Part shown: piece by piece, positions 1 through 8,447 of the stretch | Layout: the number at the start of each line of letters is the position of its first letter | Numbering within the stretch: position 1 is the first letter of the stretch | Assembly (NCBI RefSeq): GCF_017876755.1 | Contig: NZ_JAGIOO010000001.1 | Location: forward strand, 8,665,786 to 8,729,785 | Direction: 5' to 3' | Length of the DNA: 64,000 nt | Source: Crossiella equi | GTDB lineage: Bacteria > Actinomycetota > Actinomycetes > Mycobacteriales > Pseudonocardiaceae | Notes under the pieces: generated by a model | Seen by the model: only the letters and a program-made list of their open reading frames with translations | Database searches by the model: none | Told to the model about the DNA's origin: nothing | Position numbers and translations under genes: made by a program

Positions 1-2
1 TG

Positions 3-3000
3 CGCGGTGAGCTGTGCGTGGCCGGGGTCAACCTGGCCCGCGGCTACCACGGGCGCGGCGACCTGACCGCCGAGCGGTTCGTGCCCAACCCCTACCCGCT
101 GGTCCCCGGCGAGCGCCTATACCGCACCGGCGACCTGGCCCGCTGGCGCGCCGACGGTGTGCTGGAGTACCTGGGCCGGGTGGACCGCCAGGTGAAACTG
201 CGCGGCATCCGCATCGAGCCCAGCGAGGTCGAGGTCGCGCTGTGCGAGCACCCGGCGGTCACCGCCGCGGCCGTGGACGTCTACGGCGAACGCCTCGTCG
301 CGCATGTCACCGCCACCGAGCCGGTCGACTTCCGCGCGCACCTGGCCCACCGCCTGCCCGAGGGCATGATCCCGTCGGTGTTCCGCGTCCTGGCCGCCAT
401 GCCGGTCACCGCCAGCGGCAAGATCGACCGGACCGCGCTGCCCGGCCTGGACGGCCTCGAGGCCGCCGAGCAGGTTGCCCCGCGCACACCCGCAGAGGTC
501 ACCGTGGCCGGGCTGTTCACCGAGCTGCTCGGCGTGCCCGCCGGGGCCACCGACGACTTCTTCGTCCTCGGCGGCCACTCGCTGCTGGCCACCCGCCTGG
601 TGTTCCGGCTGCGCACCGCGTTCGGCGTGCAGGTCCCGGTGGCCGAGGTGTTCACCCGCCGCACGGTCGAGGCCCTGGCCGAGTACGTGTCCACAGTGGA
701 CGCCGTCGACGGTGACCCGGTCGTCCCGGTGGACCGGGGCCGCCTGCTCGCCTCCTCCGCCCAGCGCCGCATGTGGTTCCTGGACCAGCTCGAACCCGGC
801 AGCGCCGAGTACCTGGTGCCGCTGGTGCTGCGGCTGCGCGGCCCGCTGGACGTGGACGCGCTCACCGCCGCCCTGGACGGGGTGGTGGCCCGGCACGAGA
901 TCCTGCGCACCCGCTACGAGGCCCCCGAGGGCGACCCGGTCCCGGTCATCGACCCCGCGGCGGGCCTGGCCATCCGGCCCGTCGACCTGACCGGCCGCCC
1001 GGACGAGGCCCAGGCCCTGGTGCACGCCGAGACCGCCCGGCCGTTCGACCTGGCCCGCGAGCACCCGTTCCGCGCCCTGCTGGTCCGCCTCGACCGCGAC
1101 GAGCACCTGCTCGTGCTGACCGCGCACCACATCGCGGTGGACGCCTGGTCGGTCGACGTGCTCACCCGCGAGCTGGGCCAGCTCTACACCGGCCAGCAGC
1201 TCGCCACCCCGGCCGTGCAGTACGCCGACTACGCCGCCTGGCAGGACCGCGCCGAACCCGGGCCGCACCTGGCCTACTGGCGCCAGCGCCTGGCCGGGCT
1301 GCCGCAGCTCGAACTGCCCACCGACCGCCCGCGCCCGGCCGTCCGCGACGCCGAGGGCGACCTGCTCTCCCTGGAGGTCCCGGCCGCGACCACGGCCGCG
1401 GTGGACGCCCTGGCCCGCACCCACGGTGCCACGCCGTTCATGGTGCTGCTGGCCGCCTTCCAGGTCCTGCTCGCCCGCTACACCGGCCAGGAGGACGTCG
1501 CGGTCGGCACCCCGGTCGCCGGGCGCACCCGCGCGGAGACCGAGGACATGCTCGGCGCCTTCCTCAACACCGTCGTACTGCGCGCCAGCACCGAGGTGCC
1601 CAGCTTCCGCGCGCTGCTGGAGCAGGTGCGCGGGCACGTGGTGGACGCCTTCGCCCACCAGGACCTGCCGTTCGAGCGCCTGGTCGACGAGCTCCAGCCC
1701 GGCCGCGACCTGGCCCGCAACCCGCTGTTCCAGGTGATGTTCGAGCTCCAGCAGGCCCAGCGCAGCCCGCTCACCCTGCCCGGTCTCACCGTCGAGCGGG
1801 TGCCCGCGCCGTGGCGCACGGCCAAGTTCGACCTCACGCTGTCCCTGGGCCGCCGCGCCGACGGCAGCCTCACCGGGCTCATCGAGTACGCCACCGCGCT
1901 GTTCGACCAGAGCACGGTGCGCCGCTTCGCCGGGCACTACCTCCGGCTGCTGCACAGCGCGGTGACCACCCCGGAGGCCCCGCTGGACCACCTGGTCCTG
2001 CTCACCGAGGCCGAGCACGGACAGCTGGTCACCGAGTGGAACCCGCCCGGCCCGCCGGAGACGCCCGCGTGCGTGCCGCAGCTGTTCGAGCAGCGCGTGC
2101 GCCTGCACCCGGACGCCGAGGCCGTCACCTTCGGCGAGGTCTCCTACAGCTACGCCGAGCTGAACCGCCGCGCCAACCGGCTCGCCCACCACCTGCGCAC
2201 CCGGGGCGTCGGCCCGGAGACCGTGGTCGCGGTGTGCCTGCAACGCGGCCTGGACGTGGTGGTGGCCCTGCTCGCGGTGCTCAAGGCGGGCGGCGCGTAC
2301 GTGCCGATCGACCCCGACCACCCGGCCGAGCGCCTGGCCTTCATGCTGGCGGACGCCACCTCGCACCTGGTGCTCGGCACCGGCGACGTCACGCGGCTGG
2401 CCGCGAGCGGCAAACCCGTGCTGCGCCTGGACACCCTGGACCTGTCCGGCTACCCGGACACCGACCCGGCACCGCTCGCGGGCCCGGCGCACCTGGCGTA
2501 CATGATCTTCACCTCGGGCTCGACCGGCCGCCCCAAGGGCGTGCTGGTCGAACACGGCTCCTACGCCCACCACTGCGGTGTGATCGCCCAGGAGTACGAC
2601 ATCCTGCCCGGCGACCGCGTGGTGCTGCTGTCCGCGCTGACCTTCGACGTGGCCATGGACCAGATCGCGGCCACGCTGCTCGTCGGCGCGACCGTGGTGG
2701 TGGCCGACCCGCTGTTCTGGAGCCCGGCCGAGCTGCCCGAGCGCGTGCACGAACACGGCATCACGATCATGGAGATCACCCCCGCCTACTACCGCGAGGT
2801 GGTGCGCGCGCTGCTGCCCGGCGACCAGCGCCTGGCCGGGCTGCGGCTGATGAACGTGGGCAGCGACGTGGTCACCGTGGACGATGCCCGCAAGTGGGCG
2901 GCCACCGGCCTGCCGGGGCGGTTCCTGTGCAACTACGGGCCGACCGAGGCGACCGTGACCTGCCTGCTGCACCCCATCCGCGACCTGCCCGAGGCCCGTG

Positions 3001-3896
3001 GCGAGGCGGCGCTGCCCATCGGGCGGCCGGTGCCGGGGACCAGGGCCTACATCGTCGACAAGCACGGCAACCCGGTGCCGGTCGGCGTCCCCGGTGAGCT
3101 GCTGCTGGGCGGCGTGCGGCTGGCCCGCGGCTACCACGCGCGGCCGGAGCTGACCGCGGAGAAGTTCGTGCCGGACCCGTTCAGCGGCGAACCGGGCGCG
3201 CGCCTGTACCGCACCGGCGACCTGGTCCGGTACCTGCCGGACGGTGCGGTGGAGTTCCTGGGCCGCATCGACCAGCAGGTCAAGCTGCGCGGGTTCCGCA
3301 TCGAGCTCGGCGAGATCGAGGCCGTGCTCGCCCAGCACCCCGGGGTGCGCGCGGCGGTCGTGGTGGCCCGGGACGTGCAGCCCGGTGACCGCAGGCTGGT
3401 GGCCTACCTCGTCCCGCAGTCCGGCCAGCCGGACGTCGCCGAGCTGCGCGCGTTCGCGGGGGAGCGGCTGCCCGAGTACATGGTGCCCTCGCTGTGGGCG
3501 TTCCTGGACGCACTCCCGTTGACGCCGAGCAAGAAGGTCGACCGCAAGGCGCTGCCCGCGCCGGAGATCGACCGCCCCGACCTCGCCGTGCCCTACCTCG
3601 CGCCCCGCAACCCGACCGAGGAGCTCATCGCCGGGATCTGGGGCGAGGTGCTGGGCATCGACCAGGTCGGCGTCGAGGACGACGTCTTCGCCCTCGGCGC
3701 GCACTCCCTGCTCGCCACCCGGGTGCTGGCCCGGCTGAACGCGGTCTTCGGCATCGAGCTGCCACTGCGCAGGCTGTTCGAGGCCACGACCGTCGCGACC
3801 CTCGCGGACGTGGTGACCGAGGCCGTGGAGGCCGCGATCGCCGAGCTGTCCGACGACGAGGTCGCCGCCCTGCTGGCCGCCCCCGACCACCCGTGA
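3..3896 (+). CDS. Nonribosomal peptide synthetase, 5' end cut by window edge (A-T-C-A-T)
   Basis: The reading frame is already open at base 3, inside an adenylation domain (the A8 motif GEL..AGVNLARGY), so the N-terminus lies outside the window. Order: end of A1, T1 (GGHSLLA near 572-590), C (HHIAVDA at 1126-1146), A2 (FTSGSTGRPKG near 2510), T2 (GAHSLLA near 3700), stop at 3896. There is no thioesterase, so the chain must pass to another protein, probably the NRPS at 25337. The C motif ends in Ala instead of the usual Gly (HHxxxDG). Aligning A2 on GrsA gives the pocket code D-V-D-E-N-G-N-V-T-K. Asp at position 239 and Glu at 278 suggest a basic side chain such as Dab or Orn; this is inference. 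Genes for a Dab-type aminotransferase and a carbamoyltransferase follow in the same direction. Confidence 0.95.
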   Translation, partial: RGELCVAGVNLARGYHGRGDLTAERFVPNPYPLVPGERLYRTGDLARWRADGVLEYLGRVDRQVKLRGIRIEPSEVEVALCEHPAVTAAAVDVYGERLVAHVTATEPVDFRAHLAHRLPEGMIPSVFRVLAAMPVTASGKIDRTALPGLDGLEAAEQVAPRTPAEVTVAGLFTELLGVPAGATDDFFVLGGHSLLATRLVFRLRTAFGVQVPVAEVFTRRTVEALAEYVSTVDAVDGDPVVPVDRGRLLASSAQRRMWFLDQLEPGSAEYLVPLVLRLRGPLDVDALTAALDGVVARHEILRTRYEAPEGDPVPVIDPAAGLAIRPVDLTGRPDEAQALVHAETARPFDLAREHPFRALLVRLDRDEHLLVLTAHHIAVDAWSVDVLTRELGQLYTGQQLATPAVQYADYAAWQDRAEPGPHLAYWRQRLAGLPQLELPTDRPRPAVRDAEGDLLSLEVPAATTAAVDALARTHGATPFMVLLAAFQVLLARYTGQEDVAVGTPVAGRTRAETEDMLGAFLNTVVLRASTEVPSFRALLEQVRGHVVDAFAHQDLPFERLVDELQPGRDLARNPLFQVMFELQQAQRSPLTLPGLTVERVPAPWRTAKFDLTLSLGRRADGSLTGLIEYATALFDQSTVRRFAGHYLRLLHSAVTTPEAPLDHLVLLTEAEHGQLVTEWNPPGPPETPACVPQLFEQRVRLHPDAEAVTFGEVSYSYAELNRRANRLAHHLRTRGVGPETVVAVCLQRGLDVVVALLAVLKAGGAYVPIDPDHPAERLAFMLADATSHLVLGTGDVTRLAASGKPVLRLDTLDLSGYPDTDPAPLAGPAHLAYMIFTSGSTGRPKGVLVEHGSYAHHCGVIAQEYDILPGDRVVLLSALTFDVAMDQIAATLLVGATVVVADPLFWSPAELPERVHEHGITIMEITPAYYREVVRALLPGDQRLAGLRLMNVGSDVVTVDDARKWAATGLPGRFLCNYGPTEATVTCLLHPIRDLPEARGEAALPIGRPVPGTRAYIVDKHGNPVPVGVPGELLLGGVRLARGYHARPELTAEKFVPDPFSGEPGARLYRTGDLVRYLPDGAVEFLGRIDQQVKLRGFRIELGEIEAVLAQHPGVRAAVVVARDVQPGDRRLVAYLVPQSGQPDVAELRAFAGERLPEYMVPSLWAFLDALPLTPSKKVDRKALPAPEIDRPDLAVPYLAPRNPTEELIAGIWGEVLGIDQVGVEDDVFALGAHSLLATRVLARLNAVFGIELPLRRLFEATTVATLADVVTEAVEAAIAELSDDEVAALLAAPDHP

Positions 3897-3916
3897 CCAT
3901 CCGAGAGGACCCTTCG

Positions 3917-5209
3917 ATGACCGTCACCGCGCACCGTCCCGGCGGCCACACCAGCGCCACCGACTTCTCCGTCTTCCAGGACCTGGAGTCGGAGGTGCGG
4001 AGCTACTGCCGCAAGTTCCCCGTCGTCTTCCACCGCGCCAAGGGCGCCGAGCTCTACGCCGAGGACGGCCGCGTCTACACCGACTTCTTCTGCGGCGCGG
4101 GCACGCTGAACTACGGGCACAACAACGACTTCATCAAGCGCCGCCTCGCCGACTACCTGCTGTCCGACGGTGTGGTGCACGCGCTGGACATGTACACCAC
4201 GGCCAAGCGCGAGTTCCTGCGCACCTTCGGCGAGGTGGTGCTGCGGCCGCGCGGGCTGGACTACAAGGTGCAGTTCTGCGGACCGACCGGCACCGACTCG
4301 GTCGAGGCCGCGCTCAAGGTCGCCCGCCGCGCCACCGGGCGCACCGGGCTGGTCGCGTTCACCGGCGCCTACCACGGCATGTCCCGGGGCTCGCTGGCCG
4401 TCACCGGCTCGCGCCGCGCCCGCCGCGCCGGTGGCCTGACCCCCGCGGACGTGACGTTCGTGCCGTTCGAGGACGGGCCGCAGGGTCCGTTCGACTCGAT
4501 CGCCTACCTGGAGCGGCTGCTCGCCGACCCGTCCTCCGGCTTCGAGATCCCGGCCGCGGTGATCGTGGAGCCGATGCAGATGGAGGGCGGGCTGTACCCG
4601 GCCTCGGCTGCCTGGCTGCGCTCGCTGCGCGCGCTGACCGAGCGCCACGGCATCCTGCTCATCTTCGACGAGATCCAGGCGGGCTGCGGGCGGACCGGCC
4701 GGTTCTTCTGCTTCGAGCACGCCGGGGTCACCCCGGACATCGTCACCGTGTCCAAGTCCATCGGCGGCTACGGCCTGCCGCTCTCGCTGGCGCTGTTCAA
4801 GCGGGAGCTGGACGTCTGGGAGCCCGGCGAGCACACCGGCACCTTCCGCGGCAACCAGCTCGCCTTCGTCGCGGCCACCGCCGCCCTGGAGCTGTGGCAG
4901 CAGACCAAGTTCCACACCGACCTCGCGGTGGCCAGCCGCCGCCTGGACCGCTTCCGCACCGAGGTCGAGCTGCTGGACCCGGAGGTGAGCACCCGCGGCC
5001 TGGGCATGGCCGTCGGCATCGACCTGGGGCGCGCGGGCGGGTTCGAGCGCGCCGACCGCATCCAGCGGTACGCCTTCGAGCACGGCCTGATCGTGGAGCT
5101 GTGCGGGCGGCACGACGAGGTGATCAAGATCCTGCCGCCGCTGACCATCGACATGGTCCGCCTGGAGCGGGGCCTGGACGTGCTCCGCGACGCCATCCGC
5201 ACGGCCTGA
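3917..5209 (+). CDS. Class III PLP aminotransferase, diaminobutyrate--2-oxoglutarate type (EctB-like)
   Basis: 430 aa, ATG preceded by GAGAGGA, 20 bases after the NRPS stop. The protein follows the EctB/PvdH pattern: FDEIQAGCGRTG, the PLP lysine in TVSKSIGGYG (K280), and PGEHTGTFRGNQLAF. This family transfers an amino group to aspartate 4-semialdehyde, giving L-2,4-diaminobutyrate. No ectA or ectC neighbour is present, so the enzyme probably feeds the peptide and not ectoine synthesis. The free ACT protein at 33573, of the aspartokinase regulatory type, fits a locally tuned aspartate-family supply. A different omega-amino acid substrate cannot be excluded. Confidence 0.88.
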   Translation: MTVTAHRPGGHTSATDFSVFQDLESEVRSYCRKFPVVFHRAKGAELYAEDGRVYTDFFCGAGTLNYGHNNDFIKRRLADYLLSDGVVHALDMYTTAKREFLRTFGEVVLRPRGLDYKVQFCGPTGTDSVEAALKVARRATGRTGLVAFTGAYHGMSRGSLAVTGSRRARRAGGLTPADVTFVPFEDGPQGPFDSIAYLERLLADPSSGFEIPAAVIVEPMQMEGGLYPASAAWLRSLRALTERHGILLIFDEIQAGCGRTGRFFCFEHAGVTPDIVTVSKSIGGYGLPLSLALFKRELDVWEPGEHTGTFRGNQLAFVAATAALELWQQTKFHTDLAVASRRLDRFRTEVELLDPEVSTRGLGMAVGIDLGRAGGFERADRIQRYAFEHGLIVELCGRHDEVIKILPPLTIDMVRLERGLDVLRDAIRTA

Positions 5210-5219
5210 GGAGGCTCCG

Positions 5220-6140
5220 ATGCCACACCTGATCTCCATCGACGACCTGACCGACGAGGACCTGCACTGGCTCGTGCGGCGCGGCGCCGCCTACGCCGCC
5301 GGGGAGCTGGAGGGCGAGAAGCCGTTGCGGGACCTCGTGGTCGGGGTGCTGTTCCGCAAGACCTCCACCCGCACCCGCACGGCCTTCTCCGCCGGTGCCC
5401 TGCGGCTGGGCGCACAGCTCATCACCTACGGGCCCGGTGACCTCCAGGAGAACACCGGGGAGTCCACAGAGGACACCGGCGCGGTGCTCTCGCGCATGCT
5501 GGACGTGCTGGTGGCCCGCACCGCCGCGCCCGAGCGCGAGCTGCGCGCGTACGGGGCGCAGGACCGGATGGCCGTGGTCAACGCGATGACCACCGAGGAG
5601 CACCCCACCCAGGCGCTCACCGACCTCACCACCCTGCTCGGCCACTTCGGCTCCCTGGACGGGCTGCGCGTGCTGTACGTGGGCGAGGGCAACAACACCG
5701 CGACCGCGCTGACCCTGGCGCTGCCGCGCTGCCCGGGCACCGAGCTGCACCTGCGCACCCCCGCCGGGTACGGCGTGCCGGAGTCGTTCGTGGAACGCGG
5801 TGGGATCAGCGCCAAGCGCACCGGCTCGGTGCTCACCCAGGCGCACGACCTCGACGACCTGCCCGAGGTCGACGTCGTCTACACCACGCGCTGGCAGACC
5901 ACCGGTACCAGCAAGCCGGACCCGGACTGGCGGGCGGTGTTCGACCCGTTCCAGGTCAACGCCGCCCTGATGGCCCGCTGCCCGGGCGCGGTATTCCTGC
6001 ACGACCTGCCCGCCCACCGCGGCGAGGAGGTCACCGCCGAGGTGCTCGACGGCCCGGCCAGCCTGGCGTTCACGCAGGCGGAGAACAAGTACCACAGCGC
6101 CCGCGCCGTCCTGGAGCTCTGCTCCGGCCGCCGCGCCTGA
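5220..6140 (+). CDS. Ornithine/aspartate carbamoyltransferase-like enzyme with altered substrate site
   Basis: 306 aa, ATG after GAGGAGG. The carbamoyl-phosphate site is intact: KTSTRTRT (residues 47-54) and HPTQ (128-131). The amino-acid side is changed. The ornithine-enzyme HCLP motif reads HDLP (261-264), so the conserved Cys is Asp, and the SMG loop is replaced by TTRWQTTG (R224, Q226), which looks more like the RxQ loop of aspartate carbamoyltransferases. The enzyme probably carbamoylates an amino acid other than ornithine. Because it directly follows the Dab-type aminotransferase, carbamoyl-Dab (a ureido amino acid) is a reasonable guess. A housekeeping arginine-pathway role is unlikely given the context and the residue changes. 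Confidence 0.82.
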   Translation: MPHLISIDDLTDEDLHWLVRRGAAYAAGELEGEKPLRDLVVGVLFRKTSTRTRTAFSAGALRLGAQLITYGPGDLQENTGESTEDTGAVLSRMLDVLVARTAAPERELRAYGAQDRMAVVNAMTTEEHPTQALTDLTTLLGHFGSLDGLRVLYVGEGNNTATALTLALPRCPGTELHLRTPAGYGVPESFVERGGISAKRTGSVLTQAHDLDDLPEVDVVYTTRWQTTGTSKPDPDWRAVFDPFQVNAALMARCPGAVFLHDLPAHRGEEVTAEVLDGPASLAFTQAENKYHSARAVLELCSGRRA

Positions 6141-6161
6141 GCCGGAGAGAGGTGTCCTCCC

Positions 6162-8447
6162 ATGTCCGTGATCCTGCCCACCGGTGACTGGCGGTTGTGG
6201 TCCCAGTTCTCCCTGCGCGGTCCGGGTTTCCCCGCCGACGGCGTGCTCGCGCTGGCGCCGGAGGGGCTGGCCGTGGCCGCGGACAAGTTCGGTCCGGAGG
6301 ACCAGCTCGGCGGCACCGACTGGACCGTCTTCCGCGAGGCCTTCGACGCGGCCTCGGTGGTGACCGCCCGGCACCTGCAGGGCATCGCCGCCCGCCCGGA
6401 CTTCCGCGCGGCGGTGGCCTGGCAGAACCGGACCGTGCTGCGCACCGGCATCGCGCCGTTCCTGAACTGGACGCCGACCGCCGAGGGCCGCAGCAGCATG
6501 CCGAGGCAGCGCGAGGAGCTGGTCGCGCACTACTGGCAGCGGTTCTGCGTCAAGAACGACACCATCGGCTTCTTCGGCCCGGTCGGCTGGGGCAGCTGGG
6601 ACCTGGACAGCCGCGGCCTCGCGGTGCGGCCCGGTTCGGGGCTGATCGAGCACTCGGCCGTGTACTTCTCCAGCTGGGCCATCGACACCCTGGCCAAGGT
6701 GATCGGCGAGGACCCGGCCCTGCGCCGGTGGACCGCGCCGCGCCGGGTGTCCTTCGTCCGGGTCGCCGACGACCTGGTGCACCTGCCCGGCCGCCCCCCG
6801 CAGCCGATCACCGCCGAGCAGCAGGCCGTGCTGGCCCGCTGCGACGGCACCCTCGCCCCGGTGGACCTCGCGGCCGAGGCCGGTCTGTCCGAAGTGGACC
6901 TGTTCGCGGTGCTGGACGACCTGGTCCGCCGCCGGTGGCTGGTGTGGCGGCTGGAGGTGCCGACCACCGCGCACCCCGAGGCGCACCTGCGGTCGACCCT
7001 GGAACGCGTGCGCGAGCCCGAGGTCCGCGAGCGCGCGCTGGCGAAGCTGGCGGTGCTGGAGCGGGCGAAGCAGCGCATCCACGAGGCTTACGGTGACGCG
7101 GACGCCCTGTCCGAGGCGATGGCCGCCCTGGAAACCGACTTCGCCGAGCTGACCGCGACCTCGGCGGTGCGGGCGAAGAACAGCCGCACGGCGCCCTGCC
7201 GTTCGCTGGTCTACTCCGACACCCGTCGCTCGGCGACCGCGACCCTGGGCTCGGCGGTGCTCGCCGAGCTGACCCCGCTGGGCCTGTGCCTGACCGCCGC
7301 GCGGTGGATGACGGGCAAGTTCGCCGCCGCCATGACCGGGCACATCCGCGCCGCCTACGAACGGGTGCTGGCCCGCCAGGGCCGGGTGGACCTGGGCGCG
7401 CTGTGGTTCGAGTGCCTGCCCGTGCCGCACCCGGCCTCCGAACGCGAGATCGACGCCATCCAGGCCGAGCTGCGCGAGAAGTGGTCACGGGTGCTGGACG
7501 TGCCCGAGGGTGCGCGCCGGGTGCGGCTGGACAGCGCGGACATCGCGGCGAAGGTGCGCGCGGAGTTCGAGCCGGTGGGGGAGAGCTGGAACATCGCCCG
7601 CTACGTCAGCCCGGACGTGCTGGTGCTGGCCGAGGACGCCGAGGCGGTGGAGCGCGGTGAGTTCGAGCTGGTGCTGGGCGAGCTGCACGTGGCCATGAAC
7701 ACCGTGGGCGCCTCGCTGTTCGCCTTGCAGCACCCGGACATGTCCACGCTGCTGGCCGAGACCACCACCGACTTCCCGGGCCCGCGCCTGATGCCGATGC
7801 TGCCCAAGGAGCAGCCGCCGCGCTGGTCCACGCGCAGCCGTCCGGCCCTGGTGCGCCCGGAGGACTATTTCGTGGGCATGGTCGACTACACCGCCGACCC
7901 GCACAACCCGCGTGCCCTGAACAGCGCGGACGTCACGGTGTCCGATGTGGACGGACGTCTGGTGGCGACCCTGCCGGACGGCGCGGAGTTCCCGCTGCTG
8001 GACGTCTTCGGCAACGCCCTGACCAACCGCGTGATGGACCGCTTCACCCTCCGTCCGCGGGGTGAGCACACGCCGCGGATCACGATCGACCGCATGGTGG
8101 TGGCCCGGGAGACCTGGCGGATCGGGGCGGCGGGCCTGGGCTTCACCGCGGAGAAGGACGAGGCGCGCCGGTTCGTGCGGGCCCGCCAGTGGCGGACCGC
8201 CCTGGACCTGCCGCGCTTCGTGTTCGTCACCTCGCCGACCGAGCCGCGCCCGTTCTACGTGGACTTCGACAGCCCGGTCTACGTGAACATCCTGACCAAG
8301 GCCGCCCGCCGCCTGGCCCGCACGCACCCCGAGGGCCGCCTGACGCTCAGCGAGATGCTGCCCGCCCCGGACCAGGCCTGGCTGACCGACGACCAGGGCC
8401 AGCGCTACACCTCGGAACTGCGCTTCGTGGCGGTGGACCAGGCATGA
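6162..8447 (+). CDS. LanB-like protein (lantibiotic dehydratase N-terminal family), copy 1
   Basis: 761 aa. The core NDTIGFFGPVGWG (about residue 132) and C-terminal FVTSPTEPRPFYVDF are typical of the lantibiotic dehydratase N-terminal (glutamylation) family. Members use aminoacyl-tRNA: LanB enzymes glutamylate Ser/Thr of a peptide, and the smaller PEARL enzymes add amino acids to a peptide end. At this length the separate elimination domain of full LanB proteins (about 1000 aa) is missing, and no elimination protein or precursor peptide was found nearby. The gene overlaps the free adenylation-domain gene by ATGA. A paralogue lies at 11085. The substrate is unknown; a carrier-protein-bound or free peptide is an attractive inference. 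Confidence 0.85.
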   Translation: MSVILPTGDWRLWSQFSLRGPGFPADGVLALAPEGLAVAADKFGPEDQLGGTDWTVFREAFDAASVVTARHLQGIAARPDFRAAVAWQNRTVLRTGIAPFLNWTPTAEGRSSMPRQREELVAHYWQRFCVKNDTIGFFGPVGWGSWDLDSRGLAVRPGSGLIEHSAVYFSSWAIDTLAKVIGEDPALRRWTAPRRVSFVRVADDLVHLPGRPPQPITAEQQAVLARCDGTLAPVDLAAEAGLSEVDLFAVLDDLVRRRWLVWRLEVPTTAHPEAHLRSTLERVREPEVRERALAKLAVLERAKQRIHEAYGDADALSEAMAALETDFAELTATSAVRAKNSRTAPCRSLVYSDTRRSATATLGSAVLAELTPLGLCLTAARWMTGKFAAAMTGHIRAAYERVLARQGRVDLGALWFECLPVPHPASEREIDAIQAELREKWSRVLDVPEGARRVRLDSADIAAKVRAEFEPVGESWNIARYVSPDVLVLAEDAEAVERGEFELVLGELHVAMNTVGASLFALQHPDMSTLLAETTTDFPGPRLMPMLPKEQPPRWSTRSRPALVRPEDYFVGMVDYTADPHNPRALNSADVTVSDVDGRLVATLPDGAEFPLLDVFGNALTNRVMDRFTLRPRGEHTPRITIDRMVVARETWRIGAAGLGFTAEKDEARRFVRARQWRTALDLPRFVFVTSPTEPRPFYVDFDSPVYVNILTKAARRLARTHPEGRLTLSEMLPAPDQAWLTDDQGQRYTSELRFVAVDQA

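Noticed and set aside
117-3890. Long - strand open frame opposite the first NRPS
   Set aside because: Gives a low-complexity Gly/Val/Gln-rich product with no domain; GC-rich codon use keeps opposite frames open. The + strand has clear NRPS motifs.
5220-6140. Housekeeping argF
   Set aside because: Altered ornithine site, no arginine genes nearby, and placement in an NRPS operon.
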